A stretch of DNA of 64,000 bases from Acanthacorydalis orientalis (Eukaryota; Arthropoda; Insecta; Megaloptera; Corydalidae): assembly GCA_034766995.1 (NCBI GenBank), contig CM068313.1:23985012-24049011 (forward strand), given 5' to 3'. Made by a program: the position numbers and the translations under genes. Below the pieces are notes generated by a model. The model ran no database searches. It was not told the DNA's origin and worked only from the letters and a program-made list of their open reading frames with translations. Below, piece by piece: positions 50,460-63,567 of the stretch. Position 1 is the stretch's first letter. Every line of letters begins with the position of its first letter.

Positions 50460-50850
50460 CGAAACTTCAATTCAACACTTTTGGTGGTTGGCTTGAATTT
50501 GGTTTGGGTGAAGGGACTAGCTGAGACACAACGCCACTGTTAGGCGCGACTTACTGAATTATTCACCCCCCCAGCTATGTTTATAGCGGGTGGTAAGGAA
50601 CATCCCCCACGGGAACATGGTACCACAGCCGGACATATGTTACATAGTCGGTCGTCGAACACACGTTGCAACACACTGACCGTTACCGTCAGATGAACAT
50701 GAACTGAATCTTAAGATATGTGAGTGTGTATGTGGACCGTGTACTATCTGCTGTTGCTTTCCCGAAGGTGGTGTAAAGGCGTCAAATAGAGGGGTATTTT
50801 TGGTCGTAGTGAATAATGGAGGATAGATCAAGGGGGGTTCATGGAGATAT
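50460..50850. other. GC-richer islet with open frames on both strands
   Basis: After an acceptor-like CACTGTTAG, a plus-strand frame of about 50 codons (roughly 50544-50696) includes MFIAGGKEHPPREHGTTAGH and ends in TGA. The minus strand is open for 63 codons at 50831-50640. Neither peptide was recognised. The GC-rich composition alone makes stop-free frames more likely, so coding is unproven. Promoter or repeat are alternatives. Confidence 0.2.
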
Positions 50851-50922
50851 AGAAAAATAGACTGCGGGATTTTATGAGAAGTAAATCAGTTTTATGTTTT
50901 TTATACAATTTATTGCCTAGTC

Positions 50923-50923
<1 letters not shown>

Positions 50924-50966
<43 letters not shown>

Positions 50967-50967
50967 T
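50924..50967. repeat. (AT)n(GT)n microsatellite
   Basis: AT run followed by a GT run. Confidence 0.96.
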
Positions 50968-51940
50968 AGTTGAAGAATTTAATTAGAACACTTCTTTTTC
51001 AATTTTAATCTATATTCTATATTTCAAATCTAAATAAAATAAACTTTTTGTCTAAGACTCTTCGATTAGAATTTATAAGTCGTACAGACAAATTATAATC
51101 CTGTGTTTTATTTTTGAATGTGTATTTTTATTTGAAAAATTCTTGTGTACTTCCAGTTGCAAGGTATAAGAGACGTCTACAAACAATAACAGTAATGTCA
51201 ACAGATGAGACAAATACTAGCTCTTAATTCGAAACTGTGCAGATGTTATTTTTTTTCTATTTCGTTGAAACACATTTCAGAATATTCTCGAGGTAAATTT
51301 AAAAGTGAAATTACTGACATCTGTTTATTAAAAATCACTTCATTAAATATTTTTATATCTCAGAATATATTAATATATATTTTACATTAATGTGTAATTA
51401 AAATTTGCATAGTATTTAAAATTGCACTTAATTTATTATTCATTTATATTATTAATTTTATATATCTATAAAAAATATAATGTATGACAAAATAATGCGT
51501 AATAAATTGAGTGGAAATGTATAAGAAACGAAGTAAATGGATTTACTTTCACAATTCAACAAAACAAATAACAGTTTTAAACTTATATTTTGTCATTTGC
51601 GTTAAAAATACCAGAAGGTAATTATTTCAATTAATAATTAAAATGTATTAGAATAAGTTTCTGGTATTCATAGAAAATAGATTATGTTATTAATCAACAA
51701 TGTTATTTAAACAGAACATAAGAATACTGACATACTGGAAAGAAATTAAAAAATGTTTTTCTGATCAATGAAAATAAGATTTTAGTACATTTGAAACAAT
51801 TATCGAATAGAATAAAATACTTTTAGTATCTTGTATATATTTTTTTCAATACAAAAAATACATCAAATATATTACAAAAGGAAATTACTCTACAAACGCC
51901 AATATCCAATTTTCTTTAAGTACACGTTTTCTTTTACAAC
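50968..51940. other. AT-rich stretch, nothing recognised
   Basis: No supported feature. Confidence 0.6.
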
Positions 51941-51949
51941 TAACCTGCG

Positions 51950-52320
51950 AGAAAAAATCCGTCTCGCATCTAGATTTCATTAGTTAACGTTCGTTTTCGA
52001 CATAGATATACCCTTTCAGCTTGTAAATCAATCGAAAGAGGGTCTTTTATAGTGTTTAAATTCAATAAATTCACGTGGTGGCTGTGAGGTTAGACCCTAT
52101 GGTGGGCTCGTAAGCGGTGCACCAAAACGTTTCTTCAAAGTATATGGAAATTGAGTGTAGGACGGTGCCGTCTTGTTAAATGATTTGCATTCCAGGCGTG
52201 CTGTAGGCCATTTACCTTAACTGAGATCAATTATAAGGGAATATTGCCCTTTCAATTAATGAGTAAATACCTATAATGCCTAACAATGATCATTTTCTGT
52301 TTGCTCGTGCTCGTAATTTC
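51950..52320. other. GC-richer non-coding islet, possible regulatory element
   Basis: No long open frame. CTTAACTGAGATCAATTATA and TTGCCCTTTCAATTAATGAG include paired CAATTA/TCAATTA homeodomain-type cores. A patch of even composition (CTATGGTGGGCTCGTAAGCG) lies upstream. This looks more like a constrained non-coding element than a gene, but that is inference. Confidence 0.25.
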
Positions 52321-52894
52321 AAATATTTAATATTATAAAAACAGTACTTTTCAGTCATATTTATAACTCTTAAAGCTGAACGATACAAATAAAACTGGCA
52401 TCATTCCACGCAGCTGAGAATTGTTCTAAGGGTAAATATATAATATACATATTATTTTAATAAAAAGATACAAAAACTAAAATTTTATTGATCAGTTTAA
52501 ATTTATATAAATATACAATTATTTAAAAAACCCATAGATAATTGTAAATGCCAAAACTGAGCCAAAAATTCACATTAAAGCTATTTTACCTGATACTGTA
52601 TATAGAAGTTTAATCTACTACTATTAGGAGTGTGGATTTACAGAGTACTTTTATTTGAATTATTTTCATTATTTAGATTAACTATATATCAAAGTTGAAA
52701 ACGAATTCTTTGTATAAAAAAGATATACAAGAAATGAAAATGAAACGAATCCTGCTCAACCGGGTCATCTACAAAAAAGTATTTATTTGAGGAAATGAAT
52801 TACAATAAAGAATATAAATAATTAAGAATAAGAATGTTTACAGCAATATCATTATATTATTAACGTTTAGGATCTAAAAGGCTATTTCTATGAA

Positions 52895-52974
<80 letters not shown>
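52895..52974. repeat. (AT)n microsatellite with ACAC break
   Basis: Two AT runs separated by ACACAT. Confidence 0.97.
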
Positions 52975-52975
<1 letters not shown>

Positions 52976-53020
52976 GTTCTATAGCAATATCTCCGTTTTG
53001 ATAAAATGTTTTTCAGTTTT
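52974..53020 (+). repeat. Microsatellite-linked repeat module, copy 2
   Basis: It shares ACGTTCTATAGCAATAT with 47237, plus the diverged continuation GTTTTGATAAAATGTTTTTC. It again begins at the 3' edge of an AT run. The copy decays into background after about 45 bases. Confidence 0.65.
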
Positions 53021-53729
53021 AGTAGATAAAAAAATTAATAAAATATTCCTAGAATATAAAGAAAACATATTGTCATATTATATGTATGTTAAGTTGCATA
53101 TATTTAAGACAAATTTAAATATTAAAAGAGTTTGTAATCATTAACACAGATTTGTATTCATAATTAAAATTGAGATTGTATTCTAATTGAACGTAAAGTA
53201 GACGATTTAATATAAAAATATTAAGGATAAGCAGACTATGTACTGATAATTTAAATATTTATTACTTTATAATTATACGAATGTTTAATTTACTATTTTC
53301 TTCAAATGATTCATTTTATTATAAAATATGATTAATAATCAGTATAGTAATTTGAATGAACAATTCGATAATTTAAAGGTTGAAATTGCTGTTAGTATTA
53401 ATAATAATTCTTGATTATTTGAATATTTGTGTGTACACTAAAGTATAAACATCGTATGGAAATAAAATAAAAAAAATAATTTCATATATTTCTATTAAAT
53501 ATACATATATTATATTATATATTTATATACAAACATTAATCATTATTCTTCATTTCAGAATTTACATCAATGAATATGTATTAATTATATCAATTTATAC
53601 GGCATATTTTCTAATCAACATAATTGAAACAATTTTTAGAATTTCGTAGAACGCAATTATATATTATATTAATGTACATTAAGTGAATATGTTTCAAATA
53701 TGTATTGTGTTCAATATGTATTTTATTTT

Positions 53730-53730
<1 letters not shown>
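53021..53730. other. AT-rich stretch, nothing recognised
   Basis: No supported feature. Confidence 0.6.

Positions 53731-53795
<65 letters not shown>
53731..53795. repeat. (AT)n microsatellite
   Basis: Pure AT run. Confidence 0.97.
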
Positions 53796-53798
<3 letters not shown>

Positions 53799-54304
53799 GA
53801 CTGAACGAAGGATTAATAAAATCAAAATATGTTTTAATTTTGCAGGAATTTTATGTTTAAAATAAACAATTGTTTGGATAATACATGATTAAACTTAATT
53901 TCTGATATTAATCATACAATCATTAATGGCGAATGATCAAAAATCTAGACAATATTTATTGATCCAATTTTATTGTTGAATGTGTATTTAAAGAATAATA
54001 TAAACATAGAAATGTTTCGAATTTGCAAGATTTAGTTGAAATTTAACTGCATTTAAATATAATTGTAAATATAATCTAAAATAAAAAAATTGATAAACTC
54101 CTTTCAAGAGTTACACAAAAAAATATAAAATATGGCGAATATAATAATAAAAAAACATATTAAATGTGATTATTGTAACTAAAAATGTCAGTGAAAGCTG
54201 TAATTTATTTAGGCAATATGATGTTCACAAACGTATCTTAAGTCGATTCTTAACGAATTTGTATTTATTTAAGAACGTACTTTTAAAATCAAATAATCAA
54301 ATTG

Positions 54305-54370
<66 letters not shown>
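54305..54370. repeat. (CT)n(AT)n compound microsatellite
   Basis: A CT run passing into a long AT run. A shorter AT run lies at 54550-54573. Confidence 0.96.
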
Positions 54371-54371
<1 letters not shown>

Positions 54372-54573
54372 GTATATAAGTATGTTAGTTTCTGAATTGA
54401 TACACTTTTTATTAAATAAATAAACAAAAATATAAAAAGTATTATTTTTGTCCTTATTTAAATTGTAGGATATATGTATAAAGAATATATGGTATTTCTC
54501 TTTACAAATATTGCTACTATACAGTTCATAAAATACTTAATCAGTTAGTGTGTATATATATATATATATATAA

Positions 54574-55271
54574 AGACAGTGGAGAAGAAAAAGAAAGTGA
54601 TTTAAATTAAATAAAAAATATAAAATGACTTCATGATTGACATAACCGAATTTTATATATTTCTCAATGACATTTCTTTTGTTTGTTATATGATTAAAAT
54701 TTTATTCTTTTTTATTTATTTATTATTTTGTAAAAGAATCGTTTTTATCATTTTAAATACATATATAAACAAGTTATCGGGATTCAAATGTCATTATTTT
54801 TTTGTAACCGCAACATTCAGCCTGAAATGCAAATCATTTTAGAGCCAGTTTGCAGCTAAATATTTTTAATTAAAAAAAAAATTAAAATACACTTCGTTTT
54901 TCAGAGACATCAATCGTTACACAGTCGTTTTTCATCTAAATCAAGTATTATATTTAAAATATAAGTGACTTTTCAACTTCTGGAAGATGTATTGATATGT
55001 TATGATTTCCACAATTACAATATTTTGGTAAGAAAATATCAAAAAATAAATCAATATATTCGGTTTTCATGACAAACCGTTTAAAATAAATCAAATTGAT
55101 TCAAGTTGGAAAGAAAAGTTATGAAATATATTTTTTTAATAATATTTACTTTAACCGGAATCGATTTACATTATTGTTATATATAATAAATATCAATGAA
55201 ACACCCATAGTATACTATGATGACAATATCAATAACATTTTATTTTTATTTACAATTGAGTAAGTATGTAT
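54574..55271. other. AT-rich stretch, nothing recognised
   Basis: No supported feature up to the mariner copy. Confidence 0.6.
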
Positions 55272-55273
55272 TA

Positions 55274-55831
55274 AGTTCGTAGGAAAATAATTGCGCTTTT
55301 TGTTTTCTAAATTCTAGCCTTAATTTTTTTCAATGAAAATGTCATTTCATCATGTTCATCATTTTAAATTTTAAGTTAACTTAATTCATTATCTTAACGT
55401 GCATTTTTTGGTCTGTATTTTGGTAACATCGACTTTGGTTTTATTATTAATTAATTGAGCTATTGCATTGAAGATGAAAACGAAGCTAAAACCAAATTTT
55501 TTGCATGAGTGCAAAACGGGTGGTAGAGCAACAGAATCTGCTCGTAAACTAGACGATGCTTTTGGTGTGGGTACTGTTAAGGAACATATGGTGCAATGAT
55601 AGTTTCACTAATTTCGTGGTGAGGACGAGAGCCTTGAAGATGAAGAGAGAGAGAGTCCTTTTTCGGTTCGTAACGACCAACTGAAGTCGTTAGTTGAATC
55701 AGAACCACGCACAACAATTCGAGATTTTGCAAAAAGTTAGGCTTTAATCATCCAACAGTTCTACACCACTTAAAACAGTCAGTGCATGAAACTGTCTGAA
55801 GGTCATAAACGGCATTTATTTTTCTATCGCC
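55274..55831 (+). mobile_element. Internally deleted mariner element, copy 3
   Basis: A 558-base element with 5' end AGTTCGTAGGAAAATAATTG and 3' end AAACGGCATTTATTTTTCTA followed by TCGCC. TA flanks are at 55272-55273 and 55832-55833. It has the same architecture as the copies at 31903 and 34418, with about 25 more bases kept before the deletion junction. It is the most decayed of the three. Confidence 0.88.
55474..55831 (+). pseudogene. Mariner transposase remnant, DNA-binding part only
   Basis: From ATG at 55474 the frame keeps KLDDAFGVGTVKEHMVQ. It then hits TGA and TAG in place of the WW pair and a TAA two codons later. The acidic linker (SLEDEE) and a frameshifted second helix-turn-helix (HPTVLHHLKQ) follow. 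The catalytic domain is absent. The CAA-TGA step matches the copy at 34418. Confidence 0.85.
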
Positions 55832-55833
55832 TA

Positions 55834-56976
55834 ACAATATACTATTAATAGACTACTCGTAGTATGATTAGCAGGCAGCGTACTATTAGTATATTAGCAT
55901 ACTTTTAGTTGACAAAATAGTATACTGCTTTGATAAATAATCTAAAAATATTATAAGAAATAAACATTATTTTATAATCATAGTTTTATGTAATTACAGT
56001 AGAGTCGAACTTTTTTGATTTGTTTTTCAAGCATGTACTTATCCTATAATAAAAAGTCTGAGTAATATATTTCAAGATATCATTTATACTGCTGCAAGAA
56101 TCGCCACATATTATAAAATAGTGTCAATTTCTTTAAAAGCATTTAAAAAGAACTGGTATCTGTAAAGATATCAAATTCCAATGCTCAAATCGTATAAGAT
56201 CACGTCAATATCAAAACTGTACTAGTTTCGTTTTACTAATCTCAATATCACTCGAGTTGTACGCTTCAAGATGACCATTAAAAGTTTGTTGATAAGTGTT
56301 GGCATGCTTGTACGAAAACTTTAGGTTTTGTACGTCAACTTCCTTGAGAACGATAAATAACTCTTTCGTGTAGAAAAGTTTGCGTTCTGGTTAAAACAAG
56401 AGACATATTTTATATTGCCGAGACTGTCTTGATAGAACAGAGATGTTCATTTAGATTCTAAACTTACGGACAATGATAATATTTTTCAGCGCATTCTTTA
56501 ATTACATGATTATATCTTGTATCTTTGTATATGACAAGATTCAAGATGAAACTTGAGAAATAATTATATATATATATTCATACATTGATGCATTTTATAC
56601 TTTAATACAAATACACGTATATACGATTAAAATATACAATTTATAAAGTATTGTCTGTTTATTATTTATACGGAAAATAATTCGCTGAATGCTATACAGC
56701 TATCACACTTTTTATTAAAAATAAATAAAACTGCCAATATATTTACATTTATGATTATGAAAAAATGAAATTAATTACAATAAATATTCAATAATAGTTT
56801 CCTATTTAATAATAACGTAATAAATGAATGTGAAAAAATTGCGTAAAATTAACTCAATCAACATGTGCATAGTATACAGAATAGTTGTAGAACCTGTTTC
56901 AATGTAATTTTCTACATTGCAATTGCATAAAATTGCCGCACAAGTTAAAAAACCACAATTGAGTATATTACACATA

Positions 56977-56980
<4 letters not shown>
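55834..56980. other. AT-rich stretch, nothing recognised
   Basis: A short imperfect repetition of TACTATTA/AGTATATTAG lies just after the mariner copy (55838-55930). Otherwise background. Confidence 0.55.

Positions 56981-56981
<1 letters not shown>

Positions 56982-57052
<71 letters not shown>
56982..57052. repeat. (AC)n(AT)n microsatellite
   Basis: A long AC run directly joined to a long AT run. Confidence 0.97.
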
Positions 57053-57056
<4 letters not shown>

Positions 57057-57772
57057 AAAATAAACATATATCTATTAAATTTACATTAAATAAGTTATAA
57101 ATTATATTTAATTTGATAAAATTATTAACAGTGATGAATCATCTTCAAATAATACGTTCATTTGAACTAAATGATTCAATATTTTCAACTCCACTTTGTT
57201 TAAGGAGAGTAGTATTCAGTCAATGTATTCTACCATTTTATCTATATGATAGAAATATAGATCTGGAATGACTAAACAATTTAGCGACATGTAGAACCAT
57301 GAATGATAATTTACTGATACAGACAATCATAAAAATATGTATGTAACTTAAAAATAATAAGAATAGATAAAAGAGTCAATAAATATGGAAACAATCAAGA
57401 GGTAAATATACGAGTAAAAACAGTTTTGATATGGAAATAGATAAGAAATATAATAAGAAATGAAATCAACTAATGAACAACAGAAGTTATAGATTAAAAC
57501 AAAAAAAAATACACGGTTTCTGTTTTGGATAGATTTTGTTTACTGTCATAATTATGTATTACTTACTTTTATTTAAATCTTTTAATTTTTTATTGAAAAG
57601 TTTATATTCTAATCCAAATGGGCGATGTAACTTCAAAATTAATTAAAGTTACGCCACTGATCTTAATACATCGAATTAACAATGAAACGTTGCCAAATAA
57701 ATTACATAATACCTGTTTTTTGTAATGTTGCGATCAATAAATATTTAAAATATAATATGGAGATTAGAATAC

Positions 57773-57775
<3 letters not shown>
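57053..57775. other. AT-rich stretch with a small inverted repeat
   Basis: GTAACTT and AAGTTAC (57626-57652) form an inverted repeat next to GCCACTG, which resembles a hAT end (CAGTGGC). No partner end was found, so no element is claimed. Confidence 0.5.

Positions 57776-57814
<39 letters not shown>
57776..57814. repeat. (AT)n microsatellite
   Basis: AT run. Confidence 0.95.
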
Positions 57815-57817
<3 letters not shown>

Positions 57818-58514
57818 AAATATCTCACCTGATTTTATTGTTACAATATAAGATAACTCAACTGTTTTGCATAATTTGTTAATGAAAAATCGTTACTATC
57901 TAACAAAGGTATCAATAACAGAGTAGAATGAAATATGAGAAAAATAAATCTATTATTTTCATAAAGTAATAATAGGTATTTACAAGGCTAGTTTTTACAC
58001 AGGTACACTTTTTTTATACTATGACCAAAGAATTTTTTATTGATTCTTCAAACATTTTTTAATAAAAAAATACACTGTGTATGTTCTATATTTTTAATCT
58101 GATGTGTAAGGCCAATAAATATTTCCATTACAAAATAATCTATGCCTCAACTATTTATTATAATTAAGTTAAATTATTTTAATGTCAATTAAATGCATGT
58201 TTGTAATTAATTAGACGCTTCCTTGAATATACTTAATAAAAACTAGATAACGATTTTTTTTAGTATACATTACGTTAAACATGATTACACATTAATTAAT
58301 TTAATAGCTTCTTTATTGTATTTATTTCCGAACGCGACCTCTATATTTTTTTATTTCAACATTTTTCATATACCTTTGTATGCTATCCACTAATTAAATA
58401 AATATAATTTGTTGCTTAAAGGAAACAATTACTTTCAAAAAAAAAATAAAACATTAACAATTCTTCTTCTTTGTAAAAGTTCCATTCTTTTTCTTCTTAT
58501 GCATATAGAAAAAA

Positions 58515-58516
<2 letters not shown>

Positions 58517-58568
<52 letters not shown>
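58517..58568. repeat. (AT)n microsatellite
   Basis: Pure AT run. Confidence 0.97.
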
Positions 58569-58570
<2 letters not shown>

Positions 58571-59760
58571 CTAAAATTGAGAAACCATTGTGTACTAGGT
58601 AACATTAATGTTATAAAGTTATTTTTTATTTTGAATAAATAAATACATATTTTATTAATCACTGTGATATTTTACTAAAAAGGTGATTATTTATTAATTT
58701 TTATTAATTTTTTCAGAATATTTTTAGAAAAGAATGTAACAAGCCAATATAATGAGTAAATTAAAACAAAAACACATTTAAAGGTTTGCCTTTCAGGTTA
58801 GTTTTTTTGAAAATAATCCTAGTCAGTTTTAAAGTATAAAACTTTTTTTAATCTCCATAATAATTCCTAATGTACTTTTATGAATTCCTACACAATTTTA
58901 CATTGAGATGTTAAACACAACTTTATTTCGGCATATATTAAGAGTATTTCCTTAATTAAACATCTTTTCATGAAAATTTATACTAAAATAATCATTAGTT
59001 CATTCCATGAATGACTTTGCAATAATTCGACTTGATATTTAAATTTTATAAAATGATAGAAAATGCGTATACCTAGACCATCAAATCTAGAAAATTTTAT
59101 GTGAAAGTTTTGATACACGACATTATTTCTATTTCAATTTATTACTGAAGGTGAAGATAAATTAGTATTGTTTACATAGACATGCAAGAATAATTTCTGT
59201 TTGTTTTCAATAAAATTTTTTCTTAAAATCATTTTATATTTTATTTGAAGAACACATCTTTATAACTGCTTAAAAATGAATTAATAACTATCTGGAGTAA
59301 TTTACATTCTAACATTTTATTAAAAACTATAACACTAAATGAGATTTATTTTGATGAACTATTAGATTTCTGGTACATCAGTTAACAATTTTAATCATAT
59401 AACATTCTAATTGTTAATTATTAAAGTTGGTGAGTCACGAACCTCGTTTTCGATTTCAAGTTTTGATCAAGTACTAATAAAATGGTCAATGGAACATAGA
59501 AAAATGTATATCGACAAAAAAGTATACAATTAATATTAATAAAAACGTCAAATATTGCAATAACATAAAATAAATATTATTGCAGCAAAAAATTAATAAA
59601 ATTGCACTGTTCACTGCTTTTTTATACCGTTAATGACGTATTTCTAAGCAGGTGTTTCATTTTTTAATATTATAGAAAAGTATCAAAATATCAAATAAAA
59701 AGTTTTATCAGATATACAAATAAATTCGATACATTTTTTATAGAAAATGAATGTTTACAG
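58569..59760. other. AT-rich stretch, nothing recognised
   Basis: No supported feature. Confidence 0.6.
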
Positions 59761-59763
59761 AAA

Positions 59764-60100
59764 AATGGAATACATATCCATCCTCAAAATATCTCCCATT
59801 ATTTTGTGTAACTTTGTTCCATCCGTCGGGTAATTGACAAATCAGTTGTCAAAAAAAGATGGTGACTTTGAGTCGATCAAGTCATAACGCATTTTCGGAC
59901 CTATTTCACTGTTTTAGAATTTTTTTTGCATATTTAATGCGTAAAATAACACCTCTCCCAAAACTGAAAAATCATTCCTGCAGCTTCAGCAGCATTTGGA
60001 GCAACTGGCATATGAAAAGTATGCAATACTTGCTAATATGTTGCTTTTTGGACACCATCGTACCCACTACGGTTTTTTGAGGTTATGTCGACTGTTTGGG
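59764..60100 (-). pseudogene. C-terminal remnant of a mariner-type transposase
   Basis: On the minus strand, 59845-59764 reads LPDGWNKVTQNNGRYFEDGY. This matches the C-terminal pattern of Tc1/mariner transposases, where a leucine-proline/arginine-tryptophan motif (LPxRWxKVxxxNGxYF) precedes the stop. Just upstream, in another frame, is DSKSPSFF, equivalent to the SKSPEFY that normally comes before it. A stop and at least one frameshift separate the pieces. Upstream to 60100 no further conserved block could be aligned by eye. It must stem from a different copy than the three N-terminal-only elements, which lack this part. Confidence 0.6.
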
Positions 60101-60109
60101 CAAAATATA

Positions 60110-61228
60110 AAATGCTTTTAAATATTAATATGAGAAAATATATTAATTTAAACAGATTTGATAACTGATTCAATTTAAATGCGTGAAATTAATTTTTACA
60201 CTTAGTATAAATATTGCTATGTATTTTATATTAAAAAAATATAACTTTATATTATGCATAATAATTAACTTTTTTTTATTAATAAATAGATTTTTATGTG
60301 AGGATGAGAACATCAAAATCGCACATTTCTTGAACGGTACTTAGTAAAGTAATATCAAAACGAATTTACAATATAATAGCCAAAAATAATACAGTCATAT
60401 GCTAGAAATAGGGAAAAATCTAAAACATATTCAATAAAATAAATTTTGAAATATTTATTGATTAAATAAAATAATTATATTAGCAGCTAATATAATTCTA
60501 TGTTTCAAAATGTAATATTAATGTCTAGTATGAAGATTGACCTTACATTTTTTCATTAAAAAATAAACAAGTTCAATATCGATTTAAAAATATTTTTCAA
60601 ACTCTTCAAAAATTGTGTTCAATTCAAATTTTATTTTTGCTGAAAAGTCCATATTAAACATGTTATATCTTGGTCTTTTATTTTGTCATATCTACCATAT
60701 CATCATTATTATTATTTTTTCTACAGAAATGAGTGAAATTATCAATTAGATGCCCCGCAGAAAACTAAGTACTAGAGGGCGAAAAGTCAGATCCGCGTAA
60801 CTGAAAATATACTAAACCCCACCGTGACAAGTTAGTATATTTCCACAGAAAGTTCGATTTTTCATGAATATTTCGAGAATATATGAAAACGATATGTCAT
60901 TACAATATATCACTAGATTTCACAAAAATCAGAAACAAGGAGATGTTTTGTTTTTATTTCAAAACTAAATATCTATTTCTCCGGAATTATTATGGAACTT
61001 GCGTTGACATTTATAGTAAGATGCTTTTAATCTACATTTGGATATAAGAAACTAAGTCTTTAGTATGAATTATGAAACTTTATAGATAAAAAAAAACAGT
61101 TGAAGCTTAAAATGTAAATATTTATAGCTATTATAATTTATATTTTGACCCTTCTTTATAAAAATGTTTTGTGACAAAAAGGCAAAACAATCGTCATAAA
61201 AAATAACGCGCACCCTAAAACGTTGGGA

Positions 61229-61231
<3 letters not shown>
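60110..61231. other. AT-rich stretch, nothing recognised
   Basis: A small GC-richer patch at 60750-60840 has no readable frame. Otherwise background. Confidence 0.6.

Positions 61232-61286
<55 letters not shown>
61232..61286. repeat. (AT)n microsatellite
   Basis: Pure AT run. Confidence 0.97.
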
Positions 61287-61289
<3 letters not shown>

Positions 61290-62977
61290 TTAATTTTATT
61301 AAAATTCAATGTTTTCTTGTTCACAAAGGTTAAAAAGTTTTTATTAACTTTTACCTGTGATTGACTAATGTTTTCTAAAAAATACAAATTACTAAAACAT
61401 TTCAATAAAGTAATTAAATCGAATCCGTTCCATATTTCACAATAAAGTGAACAAGTTAATACCTTGCAGCTAAATTGTAATATATATAGAATTGCATGAA
61501 AACAATTAAAAAAAAACCCTTTTCAAAAATATTTTAAAGATTTTTATTAAATAGTTTTTTTAAAAAAAAATTTGTTACATGCATGCATTTAATGACAAAT
61601 ACATCAATTTAATATTTCAACACAAAAATTTTAAAATAAATACAGTCGTTAGACCTTGAGCATTTTTAAATATGGAAAACCTGTAGATTCACTTTCGCAT
61701 TATTTCAGACATCAAATTTATTGGTTTAAATACATTTTTTCAATGACAATATTAAGGTTAAACATATTGAAATGTCCTTACTATATAATAGAATCTTTAA
61801 CATTTAGATGAGTAGATTTTTAAAATTGTGGGCGTTAGTGTAAGTTTAAAACAATCGTTGATTTCAATGCTTATTTTTTTACATATACACTGACCTATAT
61901 ACAAATATGTAAATATATGAAAGTAAAAAATAAATTTTTAATGTGATTGATTCTTTGGATATTTAAGGAAGGTCAGTAAATAAGGTCATTAGTATCTGAA
62001 TACATATTAAAATACTTTTATTCTAGATTGAAAAGAAAACAATATGAAAAAATATCGAAATATTTTAATTCAAAACTTTTTTATCCCATTCTTTTTGATA
62101 AAATATCTACAAAATTTTAAAAAATATACGTGCAAGATCAATACGTGACTGAATTTATTTTTGTAAACTTTTTAATCGAAAAATTAATTCAGTAGATTAA
62201 AAAAACGGTTTGAGTAAAAATAATAATAAACATTTGTTGTTATTATTTGGTAAATTTTAATTTTTTTTTTTAGTAAATACTGAGCTATGTGTATAGACTG
62301 AAATTGTAATTAGTGAAATACATCAAATATAAAAAATAATTACACCTTTAAAAAAAATTATACCTTTAAAAATAATTAATTATAAATATTTTTCTACTTC
62401 TACTTTCGTGCAGCATAATACAGAAAGCATTTTTCGCTGTGTAATTGAATTTCAATGGTATATTTTTTGTTATATATATTAGGATACTATTTTTTTTAAT
62501 AAAATCATTTTTAAATAAGGGTTGGAAGGTGCTATAATCCACAAAGAAATAATAGAGATGGATCGAATGCGAACCTTTAGCCACTATCTTTACAAATATA
62601 ATTTATAATAAAACAAAAAAATACTTAAAATATATCTTATTAACCGTTAGATCATTTCATTTTTTAATTAAAATAATTTGCTATGTATAGAGTAAAACTC
62701 TTCTCTAATAAGAATAAAATTAAAAACATTACAATACCGTTGTCACGAATACAAGTGACCCTATGTATAGCCTTGCAATTATTCACTTACAAGTCTTATT
62801 CCAATATATACTATTGTGTTTTTCATGTAATTTATTTTTTATAATTTAAAATTACTCTTCAAAATTGCAAAATAATACATGTAGTTTTTAATGAATTATT
62901 TGGATATTTAAACAAATTGCGTTTTATATTTTTTATACTTGCTCTTACCAATTTATTAACATTTAAAAATAAGTATT

Positions 62978-62978
<1 letters not shown>
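61287..62978. other. AT-rich desert, nothing recognised
   Basis: About 1.7 kb of background sequence without microsatellites or coding signs. Confidence 0.65.
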
Positions 62979-63027
<49 letters not shown>

Positions 63028-63030
63028 CAT
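62979..63030. repeat. (AT)n microsatellite
   Basis: AT run ending in ACATACATAA. Confidence 0.97.
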
Positions 63031-63555
63031 AATTTATTTCTTGCGTATATTGATATAAATATAATATAAAAAAATTACAGCAAAAAAATAACTAAAAACC
63101 AGTTATATAAAAAATGTTCATGCATATTTCAATACAAAAATGAATGTGATTTTTTATCATCTTATATTATAAAAACATTATTTTATTTTCTTAACTTAAA
63201 AAAAATAATTTTAAATGAAAAAACCCTAATTAATGAAATCATTTTTAATTTATAAGAAAACATAAAATGTAACTATTTAAATATTTTAATAATTAAATAG
63301 TTTCCATTTATTAAAGTTGATAGTAAAATACATCATTCATTAAGAACTGTTTGTTTTTATTTAAAAAAAAATAAATAAGAAACTTGATTGAAAAGAAACC
63401 TTATTGATGTTATATAGAATTAGATGGCATTGAGTAATGTATAGGTGATATTAGTCTTCGACGAAAAACATTCAATGTCACTCTAACGATAAAATTTATC
63501 ACAAAATCAATACCTACAGCTAGTAAAATCAATGTTGTGTAATATAATAATAAAG

Positions 63556-63567
63556 AACACACACACG

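Noticed and set aside
57626..57660. GCCACTG end resembling a hAT terminus (CAGTGGC)
   Set aside because: No partner terminus or eight-base duplication was found nearby.
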